Of a DNA stretch of 15,668 bases, positions 6,657 to 14,384 are shown in pieces. The translations under genes and the position numbers were made by a program. Location: positions 1 through 15,668 of the forward strand of contig CAYMUR010000105.1 in the NCBI GenBank assembly GCA_964393615.1. Reading direction: 5' to 3'. The DNA comes from CAYMUR01 sp964393615 (GTDB lineage: Bacteria; Planctomycetota; Planctomycetia; Pirellulales; Pirellulaceae). Every line of letters starts with the position of its first letter. The stretch's first letter is position 1. The notes beneath the pieces were generated by a model. That model was not told the DNA's origin and ran no database searches. It saw nothing but the letters and a program-made list of their open reading frames with translations.

Positions 6657-9260
6657 ATGCCCCAATTGTTGCAGTTGTTACTCGTCATAATGCTTTCTGT
6701 CACTGCGCGACACGTAGCAGACGGTGATGAGCTCCCACACTTGCATTTCGAAAGGGACGTGAGGCCGATCCTGAAAGCGCACTGCTGGCAGTGCCACGGT
6801 GAAGAAGAGGAATTGAAGGGAGGATTGGATGCCCGCTTGGCCCGGTTTCTGCTGCAGGGCGGGGTTTCTGGCCCGGCTGTTGTACCCGGGCAACACACCG
6901 TAAGTTTGATCTACCAGCGCATCGCATCCGGTGAGATGCCTCCCGGCAAGAAAAATATCTCGTCGCGCGACATCGATACCCTGGTCCGCTGGATTGACGC
7001 GGGTGCGAAGACGACACGGCCAGAACCCGAAACACTGCCCCCAGGAGACACTCTCACGGAAGAGGAACGACTGCATTGGTCGTTTCAGCCTATTCGTCGC
7101 CCACTGCTCCCCGACGTCCAGCAGCCGGATTGTCTGCAGTCGCCGATCGACGCATTTGTCTTATCCAAACTGGAATCCCACGGCTTGGACTTTGGCCCCG
7201 CAGCGGACAAGCGTACGCTAATCCGCCGGTTGTATTTCGACTTGATCGGACTGCCGCCCGACCCGTCGCGGATCGACCGATTCGTCGCGGATAATTCGCC
7301 TGCTGCCTATCATCGCCTGGTCGACGAGCTGTTAGCTTCCCCCGCGTACGGAGAACGCTGGGCTCGCCACTGGCTGGATGTGGCGGGCTATGCTGACAGT
7401 AATGGCTATGCCGAGAAGGATTCCGAACGGAAGTGGGCTTACAAATATCGGGACTTTGTCATTCGTGCCATGAATGCAGATCAGAAGTGGGATGAGTTTA
7501 TTGTCCAGCAGATGGCTGGGGACGAGTTGGTCGGTCATCCTTACCAGAACCTGAAGAGGGATGAAGCGGACCGCCTGGTTGCCACGGGCTTTCTCCGCAT
7601 GGGGCCGGATGGCACGAGCGCGCAAGTCGACCTGGACGTGGCTCGGAACCAGGTGATGGCCGAAACGATCAAGATTCTAACTACCTCGCTAATGGGACTC
7701 ACGGTGGGTTGCGCTCAGTGCCACCCGCATCGCTACGATCCGATCAGTCAGGTTGACTATTATCGTATTCGGGCACTCCTGGAGCCGGCGTACGACTGGA
7801 AAAACTGGCGAGCGCCCCCTGATCGATTGGTGTCGGCCTGGTCCACGGAGACTCGGGCGCAGGCGCAGGCGGTTGAGAAAGAGCTGCAGGAGATTTCGCA
7901 AAAACGGTCAGCGGAAATGGATGCGATTATTGGTGCGTTTGTCACCCAGGAGATCGCCAAACTACCTGCCGAAATCCAAGCTTTTGCCCAAGCTGCCCGT
8001 GAGACAGAGGCGGACCAACGAACCGACGCGCAACAAAAACTTGTCGAAGAATATCCATTTCTCAAAGTCAATCCCGGTTTGTTGTCGATGTTTGCTCCCA
8101 CACAACATGCCGAATTCACGAAAAAGTGGGACGAGCTGACGGCAGCAACACAAAAAAAATATCCTACCGATGACAAAATCATGTGCCTTACTGAAATGCC
8201 AGGACAGGTCCCGTCTACCAGGTTGTTTTACCGTGGTGACTTTGGGCAGCCTCGACAGGAGATCGCGCCGGGTGAATTGGCAGTGCTGCGTTCGACCGAG
8301 TTATCCATTCCCAACGACGACGCGCGGTTGCCGACTACCGGGCGTCGCTTGGCCTATGCCCTTCACCTCACCAACGGTCGCCATCCGTTGGTAGCACGGG
8401 TGCTGGTGAACCGGTTTTGGCTTCATCATTTTGGCCAAGGATTGGTCGCCACCCCGGATGACTTTGGTTTACGGGGCGCGCCACCTTCGCACCCGGAATT
8501 ACTCGATTGGCTGGCCGCTGACTTCATGCAAGGTGGATGGAGTCTTAAGCAATTCCACTACCGGATTGTCTCCTCGACCACTTACCGCCAGGTATCCAGC
8601 CGGCGACAGGAGCTGGACCGAGTTGATCCGGACAACCGCTTGTTGGGCCGCATGCCGCTACGACGACTCGAAGCCGAAACGATTCGCGATTCGCTGCTCG
8701 TATTGAGTGGCCGTTTGACACAAAAGTTGCATGGCCCGCCAGTGCCAGTCAGTCCTGATACGGCGGGACAGATTGTTGTCTCGGTGGACACGCGCGATTT
8801 GGCCGGTCGACCCACGGGAAAGGTCGTTCCGTTGGGTGCGGCGGAATTTCGCCGTACTATCTATCTTCAGGTACGACGTTCCATGCCGCTGAGTATGCTA
8901 GAACCGTTTGATCTGCCGACGTTGAATCCGAATTGTGCCCGCCGAGCCAATTCAACCGCGCCACTTCAAGCGTTAGTAATGCTGAACGGATCATTCGTGA
9001 TTCAACAGGCTGAAAGCATGGCCAGGAGAGTTTTCCGCGAGGTGGGCACCGAAACGGAGGCACAGTTCCAGCGGGCCTGGCAACTTGCGTTCGGACGCCT
9101 GCCATCACAAAGCCAACTCGCTGCGGGCGTGAAGTTTCTCGATAGCCAGTTGGCGGTTGCGGAACCACCCAAGAGCGAATCAAGCGATGCAGCGCAGGTC
9201 GCTCTGGGACATCTTTGTCATGCGTTCTTGAGTTCCAATAGATTCCTATACGTAGATTGA
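6657..9260 (+). CDS. PSCyt1–DUF1549–DUF1553 planctomycete cytochrome-like protein
   Basis: 867 residues. Residues 4-22 form a hydrophobic export signal, with few basic residues before it. The PSCyt1 segment follows, with a heme-type CWQCH at 43-47 and the conserved pattern of GG, VVPG and RI(x)SGEMPP. A linker (HWSFQPIRRP) leads to DUF1549 from about 162 (SPIDAFVLSKLE, LIRRLYFDLIGLPP, YGERWARHWLDVAGYAD), which carries a second CXXCH (CAQCH, 352-356, then DPIS). A charged, probably coiled region spans about 390-480. DUF1553 runs from about 560 (GRRLAYAL, RVLVNRFWLHHFGQGLV) to about 850. Length and domain order are normal. It is probably a periplasmic c-type-cytochrome-like protein; its reaction is unknown. 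The ATG at 6657 is the only choice, since an in-frame TGA lies at 6645. It sits 137 bases upstream of a DUF1501 gene, its standard partner. Confidence 0.93.
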   Translation: MPQLLQLLLVIMLSVTARHVADGDELPHLHFERDVRPILKAHCWQCHGEEEELKGGLDARLARFLLQGGVSGPAVVPGQHTVSLIYQRIASGEMPPGKKNISSRDIDTLVRWIDAGAKTTRPEPETLPPGDTLTEEERLHWSFQPIRRPLLPDVQQPDCLQSPIDAFVLSKLESHGLDFGPAADKRTLIRRLYFDLIGLPPDPSRIDRFVADNSPAAYHRLVDELLASPAYGERWARHWLDVAGYADSNGYAEKDSERKWAYKYRDFVIRAMNADQKWDEFIVQQMAGDELVGHPYQNLKRDEADRLVATGFLRMGPDGTSAQVDLDVARNQVMAETIKILTTSLMGLTVGCAQCHPHRYDPISQVDYYRIRALLEPAYDWKNWRAPPDRLVSAWSTETRAQAQAVEKELQEISQKRSAEMDAIIGAFVTQEIAKLPAEIQAFAQAARETEADQRTDAQQKLVEEYPFLKVNPGLLSMFAPTQHAEFTKKWDELTAATQKKYPTDDKIMCLTEMPGQVPSTRLFYRGDFGQPRQEIAPGELAVLRSTELSIPNDDARLPTTGRRLAYALHLTNGRHPLVARVLVNRFWLHHFGQGLVATPDDFGLRGAPPSHPELLDWLAADFMQGGWSLKQFHYRIVSSTTYRQVSSRRQELDRVDPDNRLLGRMPLRRLEAETIRDSLLVLSGRLTQKLHGPPVPVSPDTAGQIVVSVDTRDLAGRPTGKVVPLGAAEFRRTIYLQVRRSMPLSMLEPFDLPTLNPNCARRANSTAPLQALVMLNGSFVIQQAESMARRVFREVGTETEAQFQRAWQLAFGRLPSQSQLAAGVKFLDSQLAVAEPPKSESSDAAQVALGHLCHAFLSSNRFLYVD

Positions 9261-9397
9261 TCAATCCGTCAAACTGAAAAGAGGATCACCACGAGTTACA
9301 TGAAACAGAAGCTTCATTGTTTCCTAACGTGAATTTTTGCACGTGACACATTGCTCGACGATGAGTGTTATTCATAGTTCCTTACATTGGGTCCACC

Positions 9398-10837
9398 ATG
9401 ATGTTTCAACCGACGCGTCGCCAATTCCTTTCGCAGCAGACCTTCGGACTGGGAGGTCTGGCGCTGGCCTGGCTGCTGAGCCGGGACGGTTTGCTGGCAG
9501 CTCCGCTCAAACCGGAACTGGAGCGGAGCACGTTCGATTTAAAACCCAGGCTACCCGCGTATCCGCCACAGGCCGACGCCATAATCTCGATGTTCATGCA
9601 GGGCGGGCCGAGCCATGTGGATTTGTTCGAACCGAAACCGGAACTCACCAGGCGACACATGCAGGACTGCTCAGAGGAATTCAATCCCGACAGTCCTGCC
9701 CTGGCCAGCACGAAGTTGTTCGCCAGCCCATGGAAATTCTCGCGGCACGGCCAGTGCGGGTTGGAGCTCAGCGAACTTTTGCCATATTTGGGAACGGTGG
9801 TTGACGACATCTGTCTTATTCGGTCGATGCATACAGGTGTCAATGACCACACGGCTTCCCTGAGCGCTCTGAACACCGGTCGCACCATGCGCGGGCGCCC
9901 GTCGCTGGGCACCTGGGTTAGCTATGCTCTCGGCTCTGAAAACCGGAATCTTCCCGCATTCATGGCCCTGACCGATCCCAACGGTTTGCCCGTCTTGGGC
10001 GTTGAAAATTGGCAAAACAGTTGGCTGCCTTCGATGTACCAGGGGACCGTAATTCGCCCCGTTAAGCCCCGAATTCTAAACCTCGATCCGCCCCCTAAAC
10101 TTCACGGCAAGAACCAGGAACAATTGCTGTCGTATCTGCGGCAGATCAATCGAGAACATTTAATAGAGCATCCGGGGGAACATGATTTGTCGGCGCGGAT
10201 CCAAAGCTACGAGCTTGCAGCGGGGATGCAGGTAGCCGCCAAGGAGGCACTGGATATCTCAGGGGAATCGAAGTCGACGCATGAGATGTATGGCATTGAC
10301 GACCCGATCACGCGAGACTACGGGACCCGTTGTCTGATCGCCCGGCGGCTCGTCGAACGCGGTGTGCGGTTTGTGCAAATATTCACCGGCAATCAGACCT
10401 GGGACCACCATAGCAGCATCCAGAAATCTCTTCCGGAGATTTGTAGGAAGACCGACAAACCAGCCGCAGCCCTTGTGCGTGACCTGAAACAGACTGGCTT
10501 ACTGGACACGACTCTTGTGCATTGGGGGGGTGAGATTGGCCGACTGCCGATTATTCAGAACGAAAAGGATATTGGCCGCGATCACAATGGCCAGGGATTC
10601 AGCATGTGGCTCGCCGGTGGCGGAGTGAAGGCAGGTTACGTGCACGGTGCGACTGACGAATTAGGATACCGGGCGGTACAAGACGTGGTGAACCACTACG
10701 ATTACCATGCGACACTCTTCCACCTGTTGGGCCTCGATCCTCAGCAGGTCGTCTTTACTCGCCCTAATGGGGTTTCCAGCTTGTTGGACAGCCAGCCGGG
10801 TCGCATTGTTGAAGCGATTCTGCAGCGTTCGTTATGA
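9398..10837 (+). CDS. DUF1501 family Tat-exported protein
   Basis: 479 residues from the ATG at 9398 (a second ATG follows at 9401). A GTG at 9365 would add eleven hydrophobic residues before the Tat signal and is unlikely. TRRQFLSQ with R7-R8, followed by a Gly/Leu/Ala hydrophobic core, is a twin-arginine signal. Core family features are MFMQGGPSHVDLFEPKPEL, a WDHH motif at 335-338 (commonly WDTH), HWGGEIGRLP in place of the WMSEHGRTP seen in the other copy, and GRDHNGQGFSMWLAGGGVK. The fold is expected to be alkaline-phosphatase/sulfatase-like, but the role is unknown. It follows the DUF1549/DUF1553 gene in the same direction and is probably cotranscribed and cofunctional with it. It belongs to a different DUF1501 subtype from the copy at the left edge. 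Confidence 0.92.
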   Translation: MMFQPTRRQFLSQQTFGLGGLALAWLLSRDGLLAAPLKPELERSTFDLKPRLPAYPPQADAIISMFMQGGPSHVDLFEPKPELTRRHMQDCSEEFNPDSPALASTKLFASPWKFSRHGQCGLELSELLPYLGTVVDDICLIRSMHTGVNDHTASLSALNTGRTMRGRPSLGTWVSYALGSENRNLPAFMALTDPNGLPVLGVENWQNSWLPSMYQGTVIRPVKPRILNLDPPPKLHGKNQEQLLSYLRQINREHLIEHPGEHDLSARIQSYELAAGMQVAAKEALDISGESKSTHEMYGIDDPITRDYGTRCLIARRLVERGVRFVQIFTGNQTWDHHSSIQKSLPEICRKTDKPAAALVRDLKQTGLLDTTLVHWGGEIGRLPIIQNEKDIGRDHNGQGFSMWLAGGGVKAGYVHGATDELGYRAVQDVVNHYDYHATLFHLLGLDPQQVVFTRPNGVSSLLDSQPGRIVEAILQRSL

Positions 10838-11318
10838 AAGACCGAAGCATCTTCTATTTCCTTTCATGGTCCTTGTTGATCCGCCCGCAAAAAATGGGCA
10901 CGGTTCTGAATTCGGTGGAAAGTGTGTAATTCTTGTGTCTGATGTAAGGGGTGTTTCTAGTAGATGTAGTTCATTACACTCGTACATTTTTCCGACTTTG
11001 AAAACGGAATCAATGTTAAGGTGAGCCACGGAAAAAAATCAGGTAAGAAAAAATCAATGGGTCAAAGGAATCGTAAAAGTAACGAATGAAACGAAAACGA
11101 TTTTCCATTTTGATTCTGGATGGCAATCACGGTGCTGAGATTTCTGGCCAAGTTCCTGAGCCGAGTAGTTGTTTTCTCTTGCTAGTCGGCTTGTTGAGTC
11201 TGGGTGGTTGGTCCAGGCGTATCATGATCTGACCAAATCGTGATCGTGCCGTGTCCAGAATTTGAAAGGCAATCTTCGGCATTTTCTACACGACAGACTG
11301 CTAGTGGTGTGGAACGGT
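10838..11318. other. Convergent intergenic region without a supported gene
   Basis: This stretch separates the ends of two convergent genes. It is richer in A and T than the coding regions around it. Short frames on both strands (for example minus 10832-11029) lack domain content and a ribosome binding site. The only structure of note is the imperfect hairpin at 11159-11191. A weak repeat, ATGAAAG (10834-10840) against CTTTCAT (10861-10867), is too widely spaced to call. Confidence 0.5.
11159..11191. terminator. Imperfect hairpin between convergent genes
   Basis: AGCCGAGTAG (11159-11168) and CTAGTCGGCT (11182-11191) pair in nine of ten positions, with a single G-G mismatch, around a 13-base loop. 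Two wobble pairs could extend the base. No T-run follows on either strand, so intrinsic termination is doubtful. Its position between converging transcripts suits a bidirectional end-of-transcript structure. Confidence 0.3.
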
Positions 11319-12590
11319 CTACTGTGCTGGTAGTCTCCATTGAACCACTTCGACATGCGGATGTTCGTTTCCCTGTGGGGTAGTGGCGTACGAATAACAG
11401 GAAATGAGTGAACCGTCAGGCAGTTGGATCGTATTGCCAAAACCGCCCCCCGAAGTCCAGCCGACAGGTGTGTTTTCGTCGATAATGAGATGGTCGTTTT
11501 GGAAATCGAAGGTCTCACCGCCATCGCGACTCAACACGCTCCGTAAACCGAGTGGAGGTACGAGCGACCGATTGGTAAACGTCATCAACAACCGCCCGTC
11601 CTGTAAGGGGATCACCCGGGGATACATTTGACCATATGATTCCAGATTGCCCGTATATCCAGGGCAGTCTTTGATGTCGCTCCATGTCACACCACCGTCG
11701 CTCGATTTGGTGAAGATTGTGCGGTCAGTGTTGTCATTGCCGGTCGGTTCGTCATCGTGCTGGGGAAACATTGCGCTGTGGCTATCAAGACGAATCCACT
11801 GTAGTAGCTCTCCTGCGCCGTTGGCATAGGTGAAAGACTCTTGAAAGAAACCCACCGCATTATCGTAGGCCATTCGTTTGCCTTGATAGTTCGTATAACT
11901 TGGAAGTACCAGCTGACTTTCTGTCCAATCTCGCCCTGCGTTCGTTGATGTCAGCCAGCGGTTGTTGCCACCGGTAACATTATTGGCGCCGACCTTCAGG
12001 CTGCCGTCGGGCAGGGAAACAATGTTTCGGCTGGTATGGGACCACTTGGCAGGCAAAATTGTCTGTGACCAGGTGAAGCCACCATCCGTGGAACGGTTGA
12101 TGGTGGCGCGACAGGTACCGGGAGTGGGGTTCTGTGAATCGGCGCGGATAAGATGATTCGTAGTGAATATTAAACCGTGTGGTGTTCCATTGTCGATAAC
12201 GGTCATCCAGTGCTCGCGACCGAGCAGATCGTTCCCCGGATGTAGCTCGACACGTTGCGGTTTTGTCCAGCTTTTTCCGTTGTCATGGGAGCGACAAAGT
12301 AAGCTGTATTCATGGTAGCCGTCATTTTTTTCCCACAAGAAGAACATGATCAGTAGTTCGCCGTTGGGTAGCCTTCCCAGGGTCGGCTTGTAACCTTTTC
12401 CAAAATGAAGCCGCTGGGCAGGTAACATCTCGGGCAGTTGGAGGGGGCGCAGAACGCGAATGGGCCGGGAAGGATCAGGATCTTGGCCGGCGGGAGCTGC
12501 TGACAAAATCGGCATCACCCATGTACCCACGAGGGCCCATGTGATGATTGACAGGATAGTAAAATAAAAATTGCTTTGGTGTTGTTTCAT
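11319..12590 (-). CDS. Secreted sialidase-fold (Asp-box propeller) protein
   Basis: 423 residues. The signal peptide is clear: a basic/polar start, a hydrophobic core at 8-30 and an SAA cleavage region near 30-32. Five Asp-box motifs of the S-x-D-x-G-x-x-W type are visible: SHDNGKSW (101-108), STDGGFTW (167-174), STNAGRDW (215-222, Asn in place of Asp), SSDGGVTW (296-303) and SRDGGETF (354-361). This is the hallmark of the six-bladed sialidase/neuraminidase superfamily. Asp boxes are structural, so they do not prove sialidase activity; planctomycete members are often of unknown substrate. No Shine-Dalgarno is seen before the ATG at 12590. It lies 84 bases after the DUF1559 gene and is the last gene of the leftward cluster. 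Confidence 0.88.
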   Translation of the reverse strand: MKQHQSNFYFTILSIITWALVGTWVMPILSAAPAGQDPDPSRPIRVLRPLQLPEMLPAQRLHFGKGYKPTLGRLPNGELLIMFFLWEKNDGYHEYSLLCRSHDNGKSWTKPQRVELHPGNDLLGREHWMTVIDNGTPHGLIFTTNHLIRADSQNPTPGTCRATINRSTDGGFTWSQTILPAKWSHTSRNIVSLPDGSLKVGANNVTGGNNRWLTSTNAGRDWTESQLVLPSYTNYQGKRMAYDNAVGFFQESFTYANGAGELLQWIRLDSHSAMFPQHDDEPTGNDNTDRTIFTKSSDGGVTWSDIKDCPGYTGNLESYGQMYPRVIPLQDGRLLMTFTNRSLVPPLGLRSVLSRDGGETFDFQNDHLIIDENTPVGWTSGGGFGNTIQLPDGSLISCYSYATTPQGNEHPHVEVVQWRLPAQ

Positions 12591-12674
12591 AGAGAGATGA
12601 TCATTCGAAGTAGAGGCACTATGGATTCCCGATCGATGTTGTTTGTGACGATCGGTGTCAACGCAAAGGTTGAT

Positions 12675-13724
12675 CTATTGGCTTATTATGTCGCCTGCAG
12701 CGTGGGTGGATATTGCTTGCCATACCGTGTAATCGATAGTGTCGAATTGGAAAAGAACGTGGCCGTCGACAAATGCCAAATTGACCCCACCTGGATGATG
12801 ACTGCGTGTAGCGGAATAATTGGTACGGCCCTTATCAGGCAGGGGCTCACACGGCAAGCCATCGCCAGGCATATTCGTACACCAATAGGCGAACAGACCA
12901 TCACCGGCGCTAGAGTTGGGGGTGAGATAATGGGTATAAGAAGCGGTACCCATCCAAACGTGGGCCCACGTGCCACGCAGGTCCCCACGATCCGTGCCAC
13001 CAGGAAACCGATCCTTTTGTCCGGCAAGTATCTCACCAACCATAGCCGTTTGGGAGGTACCGTCAAAAACGTCTCTCAGTTTTCGACCGAGGGGGCTACC
13101 TTGGATGCGGAAGACACCGTCGGTATCCATGTCCTCGCGATCGTAGGATGGGTCATCATTGAGATTTGGATTGTTGGCGTAGTGCCGTCCTAAATCGGCA
13201 TTGGGTGCTTGCGTGGTGCTGCCAAAACAAGCCGCATAATTCGAGCGAGCATACCGTCCTCCCTCGTGCGCTCCCCAGGCTCGGCCCTTGGCGTTGTCGC
13301 TTGGACAAACGAAGATATCAAGTTGCAATTTTGTAAGTTCTTCATTCGAGTAGACTCGTCCATTGAAGTCATATTGTTCATAGAGTGGGCTTTCCTCGAT
13401 AAATGGCAGGATCGGCAGGAACATGGAGTATTCCTTCAGTTCTTTGAGGTGCCAAACGCTGCCATACACATCGGTGGTAGTTCGTTCTTCCAAATAGTTT
13501 CCGCCTGCCGGCAGCTGGTTGAAATGTACCTCGAAATTCAACGCGCACAGGGCAATTTGCTTCAGATGGTTGGTGCATTGGATTCGTCGTGCAGCTTCAC
13601 GAGCTGATTGAACTGCCGGCAACAAGAGAGCGATCAAGATCGCGATGATGGCGATCACTACCAGTAATTCTACCAACGTAAAGCCTCGCAGGTTCCGCAA
13701 CCTGAAACCGCTGTGGCATAGCAT
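12675..13724 (-). CDS. DUF1559 prepilin-type pseudopilin protein
   Basis: 349 residues. The N terminus carries a type IV/type II prepilin signal: a short basic leader, cleavage expected after G14 in RGFTLVELLVV, Glu at mature position 5 (E19), then a hydrophobic helix ending in PAVQSAREAARR. The C terminus has HHPGGVNLAFVDGHV, giving the H-X9-DG motif (H310, D320, G321) that defines this very large planctomycete family. It is expected to be membrane-anchored and processed by a prepilin peptidase; the role is unknown, with a suspected link to secretion or surface structures. I start it at 13724, not at the upstream codon at 13853, because the intervening bases hold a good promoter and encode nothing family-like. 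A lipoprotein gene lies upstream, a frequent association. Confidence 0.92.
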   Translation of the reverse strand: MLCHSGFRLRNLRGFTLVELLVVIAIIAILIALLLPAVQSAREAARRIQCTNHLKQIALCALNFEVHFNQLPAGGNYLEERTTTDVYGSVWHLKELKEYSMFLPILPFIEESPLYEQYDFNGRVYSNEELTKLQLDIFVCPSDNAKGRAWGAHEGGRYARSNYAACFGSTTQAPNADLGRHYANNPNLNDDPSYDREDMDTDGVFRIQGSPLGRKLRDVFDGTSQTAMVGEILAGQKDRFPGGTDRGDLRGTWAHVWMGTASYTHYLTPNSSAGDGLFAYWCTNMPGDGLPCEPLPDKGRTNYSATRSHHPGGVNLAFVDGHVLFQFDTIDYTVWQAISTHAAGDIISQ

Positions 13725-13765
13725 AGTGGACGCCTGAAATTTACGCTGGAAAGGAATCTGTGTTC

Positions 13766-13779
13766 TCAGAAAATTCTGA
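13766..13779. promoter_or_regulatory. Short dyad at the DUF1559 leader, possible operator
   Basis: TCAGAA and TTCTGA form a perfect six-base inverted repeat with a two-base AA centre. It begins about six bases downstream of the predicted transcription start, a position where a bound repressor could block transcription. No regulator is known, and a 14-base dyad could occur by chance. Confidence 0.25.
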
Positions 13780-13791
13780 TGGTCTGACTTG

Positions 13792-13821
13792 ATTATATCA
13801 TACCTGGTCAACAAGGGGCAA
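13792..13821 (-). promoter_or_regulatory. Extended -10 promoter for the DUF1559 gene
   Basis: On the minus strand a perfect TATAAT (13797-13792) is preceded by TG and one base (13800-13798), forming an extended -10. TTGCCC (13821-13816, four of six to the -35 consensus) lies 18 bases upstream. Transcription would start near 13785, about 60 bases before the ATG at 13724. It sits in the 151-base gap between the lipoprotein and DUF1559 genes. Confidence 0.5.
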
Positions 13822-13875
13822 GTTTTAAATGACTCGTAGATGTTTTCAACCAAGGGCTCGACGGTGCTGTTAGAT

Positions 13876-14340
13876 TCAGTCGGACTCTAGGGCAAACTCA
13901 AAATAATTGTCATTGCCCTTTTGTATGTCGACCGTGAGTGTGCTTTCCTTGTTAAAACGTGCGGGGATGTACTGTTCGATTTCGTCGACCATTCCATCTG
14001 CAATTGTCGGATCCATCATTTTGGCGGTGGAGTCGAAAACTTTTTTGCCAGTTTTGCGGGTGGCCGTGATGACGACGAGAAATGTTCCGGCCATCGTGCC
14101 GGCATCGGGTGCGATGGAAAAATGTCCTCGAGAGATCTTGCCACCTGCTGTTGGCCCAGGGGTACCCGGTTGCGGAAATAATTTAATAGTACCCGCGGGT
14201 AATGGTTTGCCATCGAACGTGACGGTTCCCTGTGAGCCCAATCTACCATCACCTGGACGGCAACTACTGAGCGCAACGCATGTGCAGAGCACCGCAGCAC
14301 ACAAGTGTCCAGGCCAGGGTCGCCAACTACGATTCAACAT
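13876..14340 (-). CDS. Transthyretin-like planctomycete lipoprotein
   Basis: 154 residues. The N terminus ends in a lipobox, LSSC at 24-27, with acylation expected on C27, so the mature part is a small membrane-tethered domain. GTVTFDGKPLPAGTIKLFP (about 38-56), GGKISRGHFSI, GTFLVVITATRKTG and YIPARFNKESTLTVDI follow the carboxypeptidase-regulatory/transthyretin-like beta-sandwich common in planctomycetes, usually annotated hypothetical. It probably works outside the cytoplasmic membrane; the ligand is unknown. The gene begins 44 bases after the right-hand sialidase-like gene and is followed by DUF1559, so it likely shares the upstream transcript. Genes of this family often neighbour DUF1559 genes. 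Confidence 0.82.
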   Translation of the reverse strand: MLNRSWRPWPGHLCAAVLCTCVALSSCRPGDGRLGSQGTVTFDGKPLPAGTIKLFPQPGTPGPTAGGKISRGHFSIAPDAGTMAGTFLVVITATRKTGKKVFDSTAKMMDPTIADGMVDEIEQYIPARFNKESTLTVDIQKGNDNYFEFALESD

Positions 14341-14384
14341 ATCGGGGTCCTATGATCTTTCCACAAAACAGAGGCAATGACGTG

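Noticed and set aside
9365..9397. GTG start adding eleven residues to the right-hand DUF1501 protein
   Set aside because: The added hydrophobic residues would precede the Tat motif, and the tandem ATGs at 9398 and 9401 give the usual short lead to the twin arginines.
10834..10867. ATGAAAG/CTTTCAT inverted repeat at the end of the right-hand DUF1501 gene
   Set aside because: Seven pairs of mostly A-T content around a 20-base loop and no T-run; too weak for a terminator.
12576..13193. 205-codon plus-strand frame opposite the DUF1559 gene
   Set aside because: It is antisense to a clearly identified DUF1559 gene and has no recognisable protein features.
13725..13853. 43-residue N-terminal extension of the DUF1559 protein
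   Set aside because: It would place a long unusual leader before the prepilin cleavage motif, and the same bases hold an extended -10 promoter; the start at 13724 gives a normal short leader.
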